From: Ideonella sp. WA131b
GTDB lineage: Bacteria > Pseudomonadota > Gammaproteobacteria > Burkholderiales > Burkholderiaceae_C
NCBI GenBank assembly: GCA_023657425.1
Contig: JAGTJW010000001.1
Location: forward strand, 1,116,001-1,180,000
DNA: 64,000 nucleotides
Direction: 5' to 3'
Shown: in pieces, positions 17,944 through 27,213 of the stretch
Position numbering within the stretch: position 1 is the first letter of the stretch
How the letters are laid out: each line of letters starts with the position of its first letter
Translations under genes and position numbers: made by a program
The notes under the pieces: model-generated
Seen by the model: only the letters and a program-made list of their open reading frames with translations
Database searches by the model: none
What the model was told of the DNA's origin: nothing

Positions 17944-20439
17944 ATGGCCAACTCACTGCCGCCGCTGCGCGGCCTGCCCTCGGCTGTGCCCGATGTCGCC
18001 CGGGTGCTCGACCAGTTCCGCGCCGCGCTGCGCGCCCGCGACATCGTGCCGCCCGAGCCCATGGTCGCCGACGGCCGCCTGCACCGTTGCCATGCCGCCG
18101 GCCGGCATGGCCGGGGCGACGCGGCCTACCTGCTGCACCTGGACGGCATCCCCGCCGGCGGGCTGGAAAACTGGCGCGACGGGCTCGGCTGGCAGACCTG
18201 GCGATGCGAGCTTGCGCGAGCGCTCACTGACGCCGAACGCCAAGCTATGCATGAACGCAGCCGGGCGGCTCGGGCCGAAAGAGACCGCGGCATCGCGGAA
18301 CGCCATACCACCGCCCGCAGAACCGCGGCCCGCTTGTGGGCTGGCGCCGCACCCGCCCCGGCCGACCACCCCTACCTCGCCCGCAAGGGCGTGCAGCCCC
18401 ACGGCTTGCGGGTCTGGCGAGGCGTGCTGCTCGTGCCGATGCGCGACCTGGCCGGCGAGTTGCACAGCCTGCAATTCATCGGCGCCGATGGCAGCAAGCG
18501 GTTCCTGCGCGGCGGCCGGGTCCAGGGGCTGGCGTGCTGGGTTGGCCCGCCACCCAGGGCCGGCGACCCGGAGTCGTCCATCCTCATCGCCGAGGGCTTT
18601 GCCACCGGTGCCAGCCTGCACGAAGCCACGGGCCACCCGGTGGCCGTGGCCTTCAACGCCGGCAACCTCGAACCGGTGGCCCGCGCCGTGCGGGCCCGAT
18701 GGCGCAGCACGCCGATCATCGTCTGCGGCGACGACGACCACCACACCGCCGGCAACCCGGGGCTCACCCATGCCCGCGCCGCCGCACGGGCTGTCGCCGG
18801 CCGGCTGGCCATGCCCGACTTCGGCGACGCCCGCCCACCGGACGCGACCGACTTCAACGATCTGCACCGGCTCAGCGGGGTTTCCGCAGTGCTGACATCC
18901 CTCGCCCATGCCGAACCGCCAGCAGCCGACGAAGTAGCCATCCCGATGAGTGCAGCAACCTCTCCGGACGACTGGGCCGAGCCCGAACCGCTCACCACGC
19001 CGCTCGATCCCACGCCCTATCCGGTCGATGCGCTGCCGCCGCTGCTGCGCGAGGCTGTGCTCGAAGTGCAGGCCTTCGTGCAGGCGCCGGCCGCGCTGGT
19101 CGCGTGCTCGGCGCTTTCCACGCTGTCGGTGGCCGCGCAGGGCCTGGTCAACGTGCGGCGCGACGCGCAACTCGTCGGGCCGGTGTCGCTTTACGTCCTG
19201 GCCGTGGCCGAGTCCGGCGAACGCAAGACCACCTGCGACCGCATCCTCGGCGCCGCCCTGCGCGAATGGGAGCGCGACCGCTCCCGTGCGGCCGCCCCGG
19301 GGCAGGCTGCGCACACCTCTGCCACCGCCGCGCTGCAGGCCAAGCGCGACGGCCTGCTCGAAGCCATCCGCCGCAAGCGACGCGACGGGCACGACACCGC
19401 CGAGGACGAGGCAGCCCTCAACGAACTCGCGCAAGACACCCCGCAGGCCGCACCAGTGCCCCGGCTGCTGTACGCCGACGCCACCCCCGAAGCGCTCTCG
19501 CACGCCTTGGCCAGCGGCTGGCCGAGCGGCGCGGTCATGTCGGCCGAGGCGGGCGCCGTCTTCGGCGCCCACGGCATGGGCTACGAGACCATCCTGCGCA
19601 ACCTCGCCCTGCTGAACACGCTGTGGGACGGCGGCGAGATCGCCGTGGACCGCCGCAGCAAGCCGTCGTTCCGCCTGCGCGACCGCCGCCTCACCTTCGG
19701 GCTGATGGTGCAACCCGCGGCGCTGCGCGGGTTTCTCGAACGCGCGGGCACGTTGCCGCGCGGCAGCGGGTTCATCGCGCGCTTCCTGATCGCGTGGCCC
19801 GCCAGCACCCAAGGCACGCGCGGCTACCGGCCCGCACCGGCGACGATGCCGGCGGTGGAGCGGTTCGGCGCGCGCGTCCGTGAGCTGCTGGAGATGCCGC
19901 TCTCGACCCACGCCGACGGTGGCCTGCAGCCGTCGGAACTGGCGCTGTCACCACCGGCACACGCCGCCTGGGTGCAGGCGCACGACCGCATCGAGCGCGC
20001 GCTGGCCTCGGGCGGCGAGCTGTCCGACATCCGCGACGTGGCGGCCAAGGCCGCGGAGAACATCGCACGGTTGGCGGCGCTGTTCCATGTGCTGGCCCAC
20101 GGGCCGGTCGGCGTGATCGACAGGGACGCGATTGCTGGCGCAGCGGGGATCATCAGTTGGCACCTGCACGAAGCCCGACGCCTGCTCTCCGACCTCGACA
20201 CCCCGAACGACCTCAGCGGAGCCATCAAGCTCGACAACTGGCTGATCGCCGAGGCAAGGCGCACAGGCAGCCATCGAATTGCCACGAACCGTGTCTACCG
20301 ATGCGGGCCATCCCCTGTCCGGGACGCGAAAGACATGAAGACCGCGCTGGCGACGCTCGCCGAGCGCCGACGCGCGCGGATGGTCGAGGACGGCCGAAGG
20401 AGGTTCGTGGAGGTGAACCCGATGCTGCTATGCGAGTGA
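17944..20439 (+). CDS. TOPRIM plus DUF3987 (YfjI-like) primase/helicase-type protein
   Basis: 831 residues. The first third is a primase-like TOPRIM region: HPYLARKGVQPHG, ILIAEGFATGASLHEATGH with Glu217, and CGDDD at 261-265, then FNDLH. From about 355 a DUF3987 domain carries AVAESGERKTT (Walker A-like, 421-430) and the family segment YETILRNLALLNTLWDGGEI. Such fusions replace the P4 alpha-type primase-helicase in many islands and are believed to serve element replication. It follows alpA by 9 bases and is followed by an iteron-like hairpin. It is functionally unproven but typical of mobile islands. Confidence 0.85.
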   Translation: MANSLPPLRGLPSAVPDVARVLDQFRAALRARDIVPPEPMVADGRLHRCHAAGRHGRGDAAYLLHLDGIPAGGLENWRDGLGWQTWRCELARALTDAERQAMHERSRAARAERDRGIAERHTTARRTAARLWAGAAPAPADHPYLARKGVQPHGLRVWRGVLLVPMRDLAGELHSLQFIGADGSKRFLRGGRVQGLACWVGPPPRAGDPESSILIAEGFATGASLHEATGHPVAVAFNAGNLEPVARAVRARWRSTPIIVCGDDDHHTAGNPGLTHARAAARAVAGRLAMPDFGDARPPDATDFNDLHRLSGVSAVLTSLAHAEPPAADEVAIPMSAATSPDDWAEPEPLTTPLDPTPYPVDALPPLLREAVLEVQAFVQAPAALVACSALSTLSVAAQGLVNVRRDAQLVGPVSLYVLAVAESGERKTTCDRILGAALREWERDRSRAAAPGQAAHTSATAALQAKRDGLLEAIRRKRRDGHDTAEDEAALNELAQDTPQAAPVPRLLYADATPEALSHALASGWPSGAVMSAEAGAVFGAHGMGYETILRNLALLNTLWDGGEIAVDRRSKPSFRLRDRRLTFGLMVQPAALRGFLERAGTLPRGSGFIARFLIAWPASTQGTRGYRPAPATMPAVERFGARVRELLEMPLSTHADGGLQPSELALSPPAHAAWVQAHDRIERALASGGELSDIRDVAAKAAENIARLAALFHVLAHGPVGVIDRDAIAGAAGIISWHLHEARRLLSDLDTPNDLSGAIKLDNWLIAEARRTGSHRIATNRVYRCGPSPVRDAKDMKTALATLAERRRARMVEDGRRRFVEVNPMLLCE

Positions 20440-20876
20440 CCGCTGCAACAGACCCCAGGTGATGTTCAATGGCCCAGGCCCGGGGGCCTTGCGACTGCTG
20501 CGACTCCTGCGACCGATTGACTGCAGATGCTTGGCTCTGAGTAGCAGGAATCGCAGCAGTCGCAAGGGTTTGGGGACTCAACGACCTCTCGAGGATTCCG
20601 CTGCCACCGAGACAGACTGGGTTTGACCCGGAGCGGTCCAACGCCGGCCAGGAAAGTGGACGTTCGGCAGTCCGCCGCTTGGTAGGCAGCGTGGACGAGG
20701 CGATGATGGTGGTGTACTTCCCCTCTTGGAGGCTAGGGCAAAATGTTCCCGGTTCTTAAGCGTAGTTGGCGTGCAGGCGAATCTGGCTTTTGAACTCCGT
20801 TGAAGAATCCATCGGGCCAGCCCGCGAATCGCCATTTCCGACTACGAGCGGTCCATCAAGGGAAGGCGGAACAGCA
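20440..20876. other. intergenic region with hairpin before the OLD gene
   Basis: Apart from the 24-bp inverted repeat at 20487-20567, no gene is supported. The part after 20570 should hold the promoter of the OLD-DUF2130 pair; a purine-rich GGGAAGGCGGA lies just before the OLD start. The GC level is lower here than in the preceding gene. Confidence 0.5.
20487..20567. repeat. long inverted repeat built from 9-bp units, possible origin
   Basis: A 24-bp arm at 20487-20510 faces its complement at 20544-20567 with one mismatch and a 33-base loop. The left arm consists of 9-base units: TGCGACTGC, TGCGACTCC and TGCGACCGA in tandem. Iterons plus a hairpin directly after a replication-type gene resemble the origin layout of P4-like satellites; a transcription terminator of the upstream gene is the plainer alternative. 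Confidence 0.6.
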
Positions 20877-22757
20877 ATGAAGATTCAGTCAGTTCGAATT
20901 AGGAACTTCCGCACGCTGAATGACGTAACCATCCCCTTCGATTCCGTCACGACATTCATCGGGCCGAACGGCGCCGGCAAATCAACTGTGCTTCGTGCGC
21001 TTGACTGGTTCTTCAACGGCAAGCCTGGCTCTCTCACGGATAAGGACTGTTCGTTCGGCGCGACTACCGAAAACATCGAGGTTCAGGTTGCCTTCAGCGC
21101 GCTCACCGACAAGGACCGGGAAGCACTTGGCAAGTACGCGCCGGAAGGCGTTGCCAGATTTACAGCTTGGAAGCGTCGGTCGCCTGACGGTACCGAGGTA
21201 CTTTCTGCGAATGCTAAAGGTCTTCCGGAGTTCAATGCGATCAAGGCAGCAAGCAGTGCGACTGCGAAGAAGGAGATGTACGCTGAGCTTCGCAACAGTC
21301 GGGCGGAATTGAATCTTCCGGCTGCCAATACTGGGGCAGCGGTGGAGCAGGCGATGACGGCCTGGGAGTCCTCACACACCGATCAGCTTGTCGACGCTCC
21401 AGAGGCGCTACAGACCAACTTCTTCGGTTTCAACAGCGGCGGCAAGATGAGCGGCCTCTTTGACTTTGTCCTCGTCACCGCCGACCTGCGGGCAAGTGAG
21501 GAGTCGATCGACGGCAAGTCGAGCATCATTGGGCGAATCCTTGAGCGTTCGATCGACCGCGCAGCCGCCGATGACGAGATCGCGAAGATCGTCGAGGAGT
21601 CGCGCGCCAAGCAGCAGCAAGTCTACGAGGAGCAGTTCAAGGCGCAGCTTGATGCGATTACGACGCAGCTGAATGAAGTCGTCGGATCCTACTCCCCCGG
21701 TCGAGCGGTCACGGTTTCTCCTGCCGGGGTGGAACTCAAAGCTCCTCGCACGACGTTCGACGTGGCAGTACTGGACGGAACGACCGAGACTGTCGTCGAG
21801 CGACAAGGACATGGCTTTCAGCGCACGCTTCTGATCTCTGCGCTCCAGCTCTTGGCGCAGTCGGGTGCGGCTTCGGCGGAGGGTGTGATCTGCTTGGCGA
21901 TCGAGGAACCAGAGCTGTTCCAGCATCCGATCCAGGCCCAGGCCTTTGCAAAGGTGCTCCGGTCACTTGCCGAAGACGCCAGCAAGCGCATCCAAGTGAC
22001 CTATGCGACGCACAGTCCATATTTTTTGGAGGCTCGCCATTTCGATCAGGTCAGACGATTGACTCGATCCGTCGACAAGAAGCCCGCAGTTGCCATCCAC
22101 TTCGCCACGGTCGACGCCGTAAAGGCGAAGCTCAGCGGGACGGTTGATGCTGACCAGGTTGCCCGTCAACTAGACGGAATTGTCGCCAGTCAGCTTTCGG
22201 TAACTCTGTTCGCGGCGCGTGCACTGCTGGTCGAAGGGGGTACGGAGGCGGCGGTGTTCTACGGCATTGGCGATCGGGATGCCGTGGGCCGACTCGAATC
22301 CCAAGGACTGTCGATTGTCTCGGCGCACGGCAAGGGGGGTATCCCGCTTGCCCATGCCATCCTTGTAAGCCTTGGGATTCCAACCTACGTGCTCTTCGAC
22401 GGGGACAGTGGCTTCGAGGCGCGTGCCAAGGCCGCAGGCAAGACTCAGAGTGTCATAGAGGGCGAGCGCACGAAGTTTTCGACCGAGAACCGCCGGCTTT
22501 TGAAGTATTTCGGCGAGACCGAAGTTGATTTCCCATCAGACCGGGTCGGCGATCGTGTCGCGACCCTGAGCGACCACCTCGAGAGCTACCTTGGGTCCAA
22601 CTGGACGGAGTGGGTCTCTTCCTGTGCGGCGATTGAAGCCGCTGCCGGCATCCGCCTCTCAAAGAATCAATATGCCTACCGGGCAGCGACTCTTGAGGCG
22701 AAAGGAACTGCCCCAGATATTCTCAAGCAGATTCTGGCCAAGGCGATAGGAGCGTAG
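20877..22757 (+). CDS. OLD-family ATPase with C-terminal TOPRIM nuclease domain
   Basis: 626 residues from [16 protein letters not shown]; in-frame codons upstream do not fit the family. ABC-type ATPase: Walker [10 protein letters not shown] at 29-37, a coiled-coil insert around 225-270, Walker B region [12 protein letters not shown] at 340-351 and H-loop ATHSPYF at 377-383. TOPRIM domain: [11 protein letters not shown] at 450-460 and LFDGD at 506-510. OLD enzymes cut DNA and include P2 OLD and the GajA subunit of Gabija. No UvrD-like gajB follows; instead a DUF2130 gene begins two bases after the stop, so the two are surely one unit. Codon use is less GC-biased than that of neighbouring host genes. 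Confidence 0.92.
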   Translation: MKIQSVRIRNFRTLNDVTIPFDSVTTFIGPNGAGKSTVLRALDWFFNGKPGSLTDKDCSFGATTENIEVQVAFSALTDKDREALGKYAPEGVARFTAWKRRSPDGTEVLSANAKGLPEFNAIKAASSATAKKEMYAELRNSRAELNLPAANTGAAVEQAMTAWESSHTDQLVDAPEALQTNFFGFNSGGKMSGLFDFVLVTADLRASEESIDGKSSIIGRILERSIDRAAADDEIAKIVEESRAKQQQVYEEQFKAQLDAITTQLNEVVGSYSPGRAVTVSPAGVELKAPRTTFDVAVLDGTTETVVERQGHGFQRTLLISALQLLAQSGAASAEGVICLAIEEPELFQHPIQAQAFAKVLRSLAEDASKRIQVTYATHSPYFLEARHFDQVRRLTRSVDKKPAVAIHFATVDAVKAKLSGTVDADQVARQLDGIVASQLSVTLFAARALLVEGGTEAAVFYGIGDRDAVGRLESQGLSIVSAHGKGGIPLAHAILVSLGIPTYVLFDGDSGFEARAKAAGKTQSVIEGERTKFSTENRRLLKYFGETEVDFPSDRVGDRVATLSDHLESYLGSNWTEWVSSCAAIEAAAGIRLSKNQYAYRAATLEAKGTAPDILKQILAKAIGA

Positions 22758-22759
22758 AC

Positions 22760-24169
22760 ATGCACGAGATCATTTGCCCGCACTGCAGGAAGGCATTCAA
22801 AGTCGACGAGGCAGGATACGCGGACATCCTGAAGCAGGTTCGCGACAGCGAGTTCGAGCGGGCGCTGCACGAGCGGCTTGCGTTGGCCGAGCAGGACAAG
22901 AGGAACGCCGTCGAGCTGGCCGAGACGAAGGTCGCGGCCGAAATGCAGAAGGCTGTCGCGGCCAAGGACGCTGCGGTGCGGGACCTCCAGGCAAAGATCA
23001 AGGCCGGTGAGGTTGCGCAGAAGCTCGCAGTAGCTGAGGCCCTGAGTGCCGTGGAAAAGGAGCGTGATGCCCTCGCCAACGAACTCAAGCAGGCCAAGCA
23101 CGATAAGCAAACGGCTGCGCAGCTGGCGGAGGCGAAGTTCGTCAACGAACTGCAGCGAGCCGCTGCGACGAAGGACGCGGAGATACAGGAATTGAAGGCG
23201 CAGCTCGGCGCTGGCGAGGCTGCCCAGAGGCTTGCAGTTGCAGAGTCCGTCAGCGCGGTGGCGAAGGAGCGGGACGAGCTGAAAAATTCCTTGGAGCGAG
23301 TGGTCCTTGAGAAGCAACTCGCCGAAAAGTCCCTGAAGGACAAGTACGAGACGCAAATCAAGGACCGCGATGACGCGATCGAGCGACTGCGGGATATGAA
23401 GGCGCGGTTGTCGACCAAAATGGTCGGCGAAACCCTGGAGCAGCACTGCGAGACCGAATTCAATCGCATCCGAGCCTCGGCGTTTCAAAGAGCCTATTTC
23501 GAGAAGGACAACGACGCACGCAACGGAAGCAAAGGTGACTTCATCTTCCGCGACTCGGACGAAGGGGGAACCGAGGTCATCTCGATCATGTTCGAGATGA
23601 AGAACGAGAGCGACGAGACCGCGACCAAGAAGAAGAACGAGGACTTCCTGAAGGAACTCGACAGGGATCGGGTCGAAAAGGGCTGTGAGTATGCTGTGCT
23701 CGTTTCACTTCTTGAGCCCGACAGCGACCTCTACAACACCGGGATCGTCGATGTCTCTCATCGGTACCCAAAGATGTATGTGGTCCGGCCGCAGTTCTTC
23801 ATTCCGATCATTACGCTGCTTCGCAACGCAGCCCAGAACTCGCTGCAATACAAGACCGAGCTTGCCCTCGTGAGGGCGCAGAACATCGACATCACTAACT
23901 TCGAGAGGCAGATCGACGACTTCAAGACGGCATTCGGACGGAACTGGCGGCTCGCTTCCGAAGGCTTCGCCGAGGCTATCAAGCGGATCGACGAAGCGAT
24001 CAAGGATCTGGAAAAGACGAAGGAAGCGCTGCACAAGTCAGCGAACAATCTACGACTCGCCAACGACAAAGCCGAGGACCTCACGATCAAGCGGCTCACC
24101 CGCGGCAATCCGACAATGGCCGCAAAGTTCGCCGAACTCAAAGATCCAAACGCTGATGACCCGGATTGA
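22760..24169 (+). CDS. DUF2130 protein: coiled coil plus nuclease-like domain
   Basis: 469 residues. It starts with half a zinc-finger-like motif (CPHC, residues 6-9), then a long charged coiled coil from about 30 to 215. Within this, residues 52-109 and 121-178 are an internal duplication ([17 protein letters not shown] against [17 protein letters not shown]). The DUF2130 domain follows: [23 protein letters not shown] with Asp260 and [11 protein letters not shown] with Glu279 and Lys281, which fits a PD-(D/E)xK nuclease core. A second coiled coil closes the protein. It directly follows the OLD gene (2-base gap). The function of DUF2130 is not established; the layout suggests a nuclease or DNA-end factor working with OLD. 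Confidence 0.85.
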   Translation: MHEIICPHCRKAFKVDEAGYADILKQVRDSEFERALHERLALAEQDKRNAVELAETKVAAEMQKAVAAKDAAVRDLQAKIKAGEVAQKLAVAEALSAVEKERDALANELKQAKHDKQTAAQLAEAKFVNELQRAAATKDAEIQELKAQLGAGEAAQRLAVAESVSAVAKERDELKNSLERVVLEKQLAEKSLKDKYETQIKDRDDAIERLRDMKARLSTKMVGETLEQHCETEFNRIRASAFQRAYFEKDNDARNGSKGDFIFRDSDEGGTEVISIMFEMKNESDETATKKKNEDFLKELDRDRVEKGCEYAVLVSLLEPDSDLYNTGIVDVSHRYPKMYVVRPQFFIPIITLLRNAAQNSLQYKTELALVRAQNIDITNFERQIDDFKTAFGRNWRLASEGFAEAIKRIDEAIKDLEKTKEALHKSANNLRLANDKAEDLTIKRLTRGNPTMAAKFAELKDPNADDPD

Positions 24170-24281
24170 ACGCCGCAGCAAGCGCGGACTGCCTGTGCTT
24201 GCAGTGGTGGGCAGGGCGTAGCCGAGGGTCGGCTGTGCGGCGTGCAGGCGTGTGACTAATCGTGGCCGAACACGGCCGGGC

Positions 24282-25460
24282 TCAAGCCCCCCGCCCCAAC
24301 CCCTCCACATACTCCCCCCAGAACCCCAGCATCTCCCGCCTCTGCCCCGCATACTCCGCCCGGTTGTACACCCCGCGCACCCCGCCGATCGTGTGGTTCA
24401 GCGCCTTCTCCACCACGTCCGCCGGCCACCCATGCTCATGCAGCAGCGTCGACGCCGTCCGCCGCAGATCATGAATCGTGAACGCGGGGATGTCCTGCCC
24501 CCGCAGCGCCACCTTCAGCGCATTGTTCATCGCGTTGTGCGCGAACGGCTTGGTCAGCGACCCGCGCCCCGGCAGCACCAGCTCGCTGCCGCCAGCCAGT
24601 GAGCGCAGCTCCGCGAACAAGGCCAGCGCCTGCGGCGACAGGAACACTAGGTGCGGCTTGCCGGTCTTGGAGTGCTCCGCCGGAATCGACCACTCGGCCT
24701 TCTCGAAGTCCACATGCTCCCAGCGGGCCAGCATCAGCTCCGACTTCCTCACCAGGGTCAGCAGGATCAGCCGCAGCGCCACCTTGAACTGCCGGCGCAC
24801 GTTCGAGTCCATCACCGCCTTCAGGAACACCCGGATCTCCTGCGGCGCCAGCGCACGGTCGCGTGAGCGCGCGCGGTGCACATGCCGCATCGGCAGCGCC
24901 ATCACCGGATTGGTCGCAGTCAGCCCGGCGGTCATGGCGTAGTCGAACAGGCGCTTCAGCAGGCCGCGGATCACGCCGGCGGCCGCGTCGAAGCCCTCGT
25001 TCTTCTTGCGCCAGATGATCGCGCGCACGTCCTCGGTGGTCACCTCGCCCACGGGCTTGCTGCCGATGGCCGGCACGATGGACTTGTCGAAGTAGCGCCG
25101 GGGGATGGTGGTGTCCTTGCGGTCGCGGTTGACGATCTCGCGGAAGAAGCGCTCGCCGAACTCGGCCACCGTCAGCTCGGGCCCCAGCCCCTGGCGCGTC
25201 AGGCGCTTCTGCGCCGCCGGCGACTGGCCCTGCGCCACCAGCGCCTCGCGCCGGTCACGCTCCAGCCGTGCCTGCCGAAGCGACAGCGCCGGGTAGCGGC
25301 CCAGCGTCACGCGTTCGGGCTTGCCGTTCACCCGGTAGCGGTAGTGCCAGAGCATGCCGCCGGTGGGGAACACCTCGATCACCAGGCCGCGCTCGTCGGT
25401 GCGGCTGTAGCGCTTGGCCTCGGGTTTCAGGGCGCGGATGGCGACATCGGTGAGCGGCAT
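24282..25460 (-). CDS. int: tyrosine-recombinase integrase, P4 type
   Basis: 392 residues from MPLTDVAIRALKPEAKRY. The N-terminal DUF4102 arm-binding domain is followed by a core-binding domain and the catalytic domain: Arg238 (LVRKSEL), a lysine in SKTGKPH near 265, HDLRR with His330 and Arg333, His356 (NHTIGG) and Tyr365 (RGVYNRAEY). It would insert and excise the element at the mnmE 3' end. It reads into the element from the att side, the usual place. The longer frame upstream of 25460 crosses GTGTAC repeats that are more likely binding sites or promoter. Confidence 0.95.
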   Translation of the reverse strand: MPLTDVAIRALKPEAKRYSRTDERGLVIEVFPTGGMLWHYRYRVNGKPERVTLGRYPALSLRQARLERDRREALVAQGQSPAAQKRLTRQGLGPELTVAEFGERFFREIVNRDRKDTTIPRRYFDKSIVPAIGSKPVGEVTTEDVRAIIWRKKNEGFDAAAGVIRGLLKRLFDYAMTAGLTATNPVMALPMRHVHRARSRDRALAPQEIRVFLKAVMDSNVRRQFKVALRLILLTLVRKSELMLARWEHVDFEKAEWSIPAEHSKTGKPHLVFLSPQALALFAELRSLAGGSELVLPGRGSLTKPFAHNAMNNALKVALRGQDIPAFTIHDLRRTASTLLHEHGWPADVVEKALNHTIGGVRGVYNRAEYAGQRREMLGFWGEYVEGLGRGA

Positions 25461-25469
25461 GGGCGGGCT

Positions 25470-25530
25470 TCCATGTACACATGACGGAGATTGATCATCA
25501 TATGCCGGATGTGTACCCATGCGTGTACAT
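25470..25530. promoter_or_regulatory. GTGTAC repeats between integrase and attachment site
   Basis: ATGTACACATG at about 25472 and GATGTGTAC-N5-CGTGTACA at 25508-25529 lie between the integrase start and the mnmE-side att repeat. The second has the same layout as 9752-9772 at the other end of the element. Likely arm-type integrase sites overlapping the integrase promoter, which would allow autoregulation. Confidence 0.55.
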
Positions 25531-25643
25531 GAAATCGCTCGGCTCTTGCCGGAAGCCGACGGTACGCAAGAGACAATAAAGCCTTTTCAATCATAGGCTT
25601 ATCGAACAACCTAGGAAGTCATCGGAACTCTACGGAACCCCAC

Positions 25644-25661
25644 CTACTTGCCGATGCAGAA
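25644..25661 (-). repeat. right attachment site inside the mnmE terminus
   Basis: The last 18 bases of mnmE including its TAG stop. They are repeated at 9680-9697 with one synonymous difference. Insertion here leaves the MnmE protein unchanged. Confidence 0.85.
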
Positions 25662-27029
25662 CCGCCCGAAGATCGCGCCCAGCAGCTCCTCGGTGCCGTA
25701 CTCGCCCGTGATGGCCATCAGCGCGCGGTGGGCCAGGCGCAGCTCCTCGGCCAGCAGGTCGAGCGCGGCGTCGCGCACGGCGGCGTGGGCCTGTGCGGCC
25801 TCGAGGTGGGCGCGGGCCTCGCGCAGGGCCTGCACGTGGCGCGTGCGCGCGATGAAGAGGCCCTCGGCCGCCGGCTGCCAGCCGGCCTGCGCCAGCAGCG
25901 CCTGGCGCAGCGCGTCCAGGCCCGCGCCGGTGCGCGCCGACAGCGCCATCGCGCCTGCGGGCAACCCGGCGGCCGTGGCGGCATCGGCCTTGTTCCACAG
26001 CGTCAGCCGCGGCGTGGCGGCGGGCAGCAGCGTGGCAATCTCGGCATCGGCCGCGTCGTAGGCCGGCTCGCCGCGGCGCGACAGGTCGCGCAGGAACAGC
26101 ACCACGTCGGCGCCCGCGATCGCCTCCCAGCTGCGCGCGATGCCGATGCGCTCCACCTCGTCGGCCGCCTCGTGCGGCAGGCGCAGGCCGGCGGTGTCGG
26201 TCACGTGCAGCGGCACGCCGTCGATCTGGATGGTCTCGGCCACGCGGTCGCGCGTGGTGCCGGGGATGGGTGTGACGATGGCCAGTTCGGCCCCCGCCAG
26301 CGCGTTGAGCAGGCTGCTCTTGCCCACGTTGGGCTGGCCGGCCAGCACCACGCGCAGGCCCTCGCGCAGCAGCGCGCCCTGGCGCGCCCGGCCCAGGCCG
26401 CGCGAGACGGCCTCGTGCAGCGCATCGAGCCGCTCGCGGGCGCGGGCCTTCTCGAGGAAGTCGATCTCCTCCTCGGGGAAGTCCAGCGTCGCCTCCACCA
26501 GCGTGCGCAGCTCCACCGTCTGCGCGGCCAGCGCGGCGATCTCGTCGCTGAAGGCGCCCGTCAGCGAACGCGCGGCGCTGCGCGCCGCCGCCTCGGTGCT
26601 GGCGTCGATCAGGTCGGCCACGGCCTCGGCCTGCGCGAGGTCGAGCTTGTCGTTGAGAAAGGCGCGCTCGGTGAACTCGCCCGGCGCCGCCAGCCGCAGC
26701 CCCGGCAGGGCCTGCAGGCAGCGCGCCAGCAGCAGCTGCAGCAGCACGGGGCCGCCGTGGGCCTGCAGCTCGAGCACGTCTTCGCCGGTGTAACTGTGGG
26801 GCGCCGGGAAATGCAGCGCCAGGCCGCGGTCGAGCGCCGCGCCGTCGTCGCCCACAAAGGGCAGCAGCACCGCCTGCCGCGGCGGCAGCGTGTCGCGGCC
26901 GCAGACGGCGCGGATCAGCGGGGCGAGGTCGGCGCCCGAGGCGCGCACGATGCCCACCGCACCGCGCCCCGGAGCGGTGGCGATGGCGACGATGGGGTCC
27001 CGGGGCCGGGACGGGAGGGCCGCGCGCAT
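25644..27029 (-). CDS. mnmE: tRNA uridine-5-carboxymethylaminomethyl modification GTPase
   Basis: 461 residues, the normal size. The N-terminal tetrahydrofolate-binding domain ([18 protein letters not shown]) is followed by a helical domain that encloses a G domain with GQPNVGKSS (231-239), GTTRD (257-261), DTAG (278-281) and NKAD near 343. The terminus is FCIGK with the essential cysteine. With MnmG it modifies the wobble uridine of several tRNAs. Last gene of the conserved minus-strand cluster rpmH-rnpA-yidD-yidC-mnmE. Its 3' end is the integration site of the 16-kb element. Confidence 0.98.
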   Translation of the reverse strand: MRAALPSRPRDPIVAIATAPGRGAVGIVRASGADLAPLIRAVCGRDTLPPRQAVLLPFVGDDGAALDRGLALHFPAPHSYTGEDVLELQAHGGPVLLQLLLARCLQALPGLRLAAPGEFTERAFLNDKLDLAQAEAVADLIDASTEAAARSAARSLTGAFSDEIAALAAQTVELRTLVEATLDFPEEEIDFLEKARARERLDALHEAVSRGLGRARQGALLREGLRVVLAGQPNVGKSSLLNALAGAELAIVTPIPGTTRDRVAETIQIDGVPLHVTDTAGLRLPHEAADEVERIGIARSWEAIAGADVVLFLRDLSRRGEPAYDAADAEIATLLPAATPRLTLWNKADAATAAGLPAGAMALSARTGAGLDALRQALLAQAGWQPAAEGLFIARTRHVQALREARAHLEAAQAHAAVRDAALDLLAEELRLAHRALMAITGEYGTEELLGAIFGRFCIGK

Positions 27030-27213
27030 GGGTTTGTCATTGTCGGCGCGGCGCTGAATGCTGGCGCGGGTGGAGCGGTCCGGCGCTGATGCCGGACCGG
27101 GCTCCTGAGCCGGCCGTGTGTGGCCGGGTCACCCGCATGCCTGCATCCTCGGCCACCCGCGCTGCCGCCTGAAGGCCGGGCAGGGCAGGCCGCTCCGGAA
27201 TCCGTGGCTCAGT

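Larger units (their letters stand above)
9680..25661. mobile_element. integrative element inserted at the 3' end of mnmE
   Basis: Bounded by 18-bp direct repeats of the mnmE terminus. The integrase gene lies 183 bases from the mnmE copy and points into the element. Cargo, from left: type I R-M (hsdR, AlbA_2 protein, hsdS, hsdM), an alpA-type regulator, a TOPRIM-DUF3987 protein, an OLD nuclease and a DUF2130 protein. No conjugation genes are present, so it would need a helper to move between cells. mnmE keeps an intact reading frame because the att site restores its last codons. Presence of AlpA and a replication-type protein suggests a satellite-like or P4-like island. Confidence 0.85.

Noticed and set aside
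17118..18062. 314-codon minus-strand frame over alpA
   Set aside because: Antisense to alpA and the start of the TOPRIM gene, with no motif.
20578..20835. 85-codon minus-strand frame in the OLD upstream region
   Set aside because: No recognisable family and it overlaps the expected OLD promoter.
20877..24169. Gabija (GajA-GajB) system
   Set aside because: The OLD protein is GajA-like in fold, but the partner is DUF2130 and no UvrD-type helicase gene is present.
25461..25643. tRNA gene as the integration target
   Set aside because: No cloverleaf could be drawn; the att repeat coincides exactly with the mnmE terminus instead.
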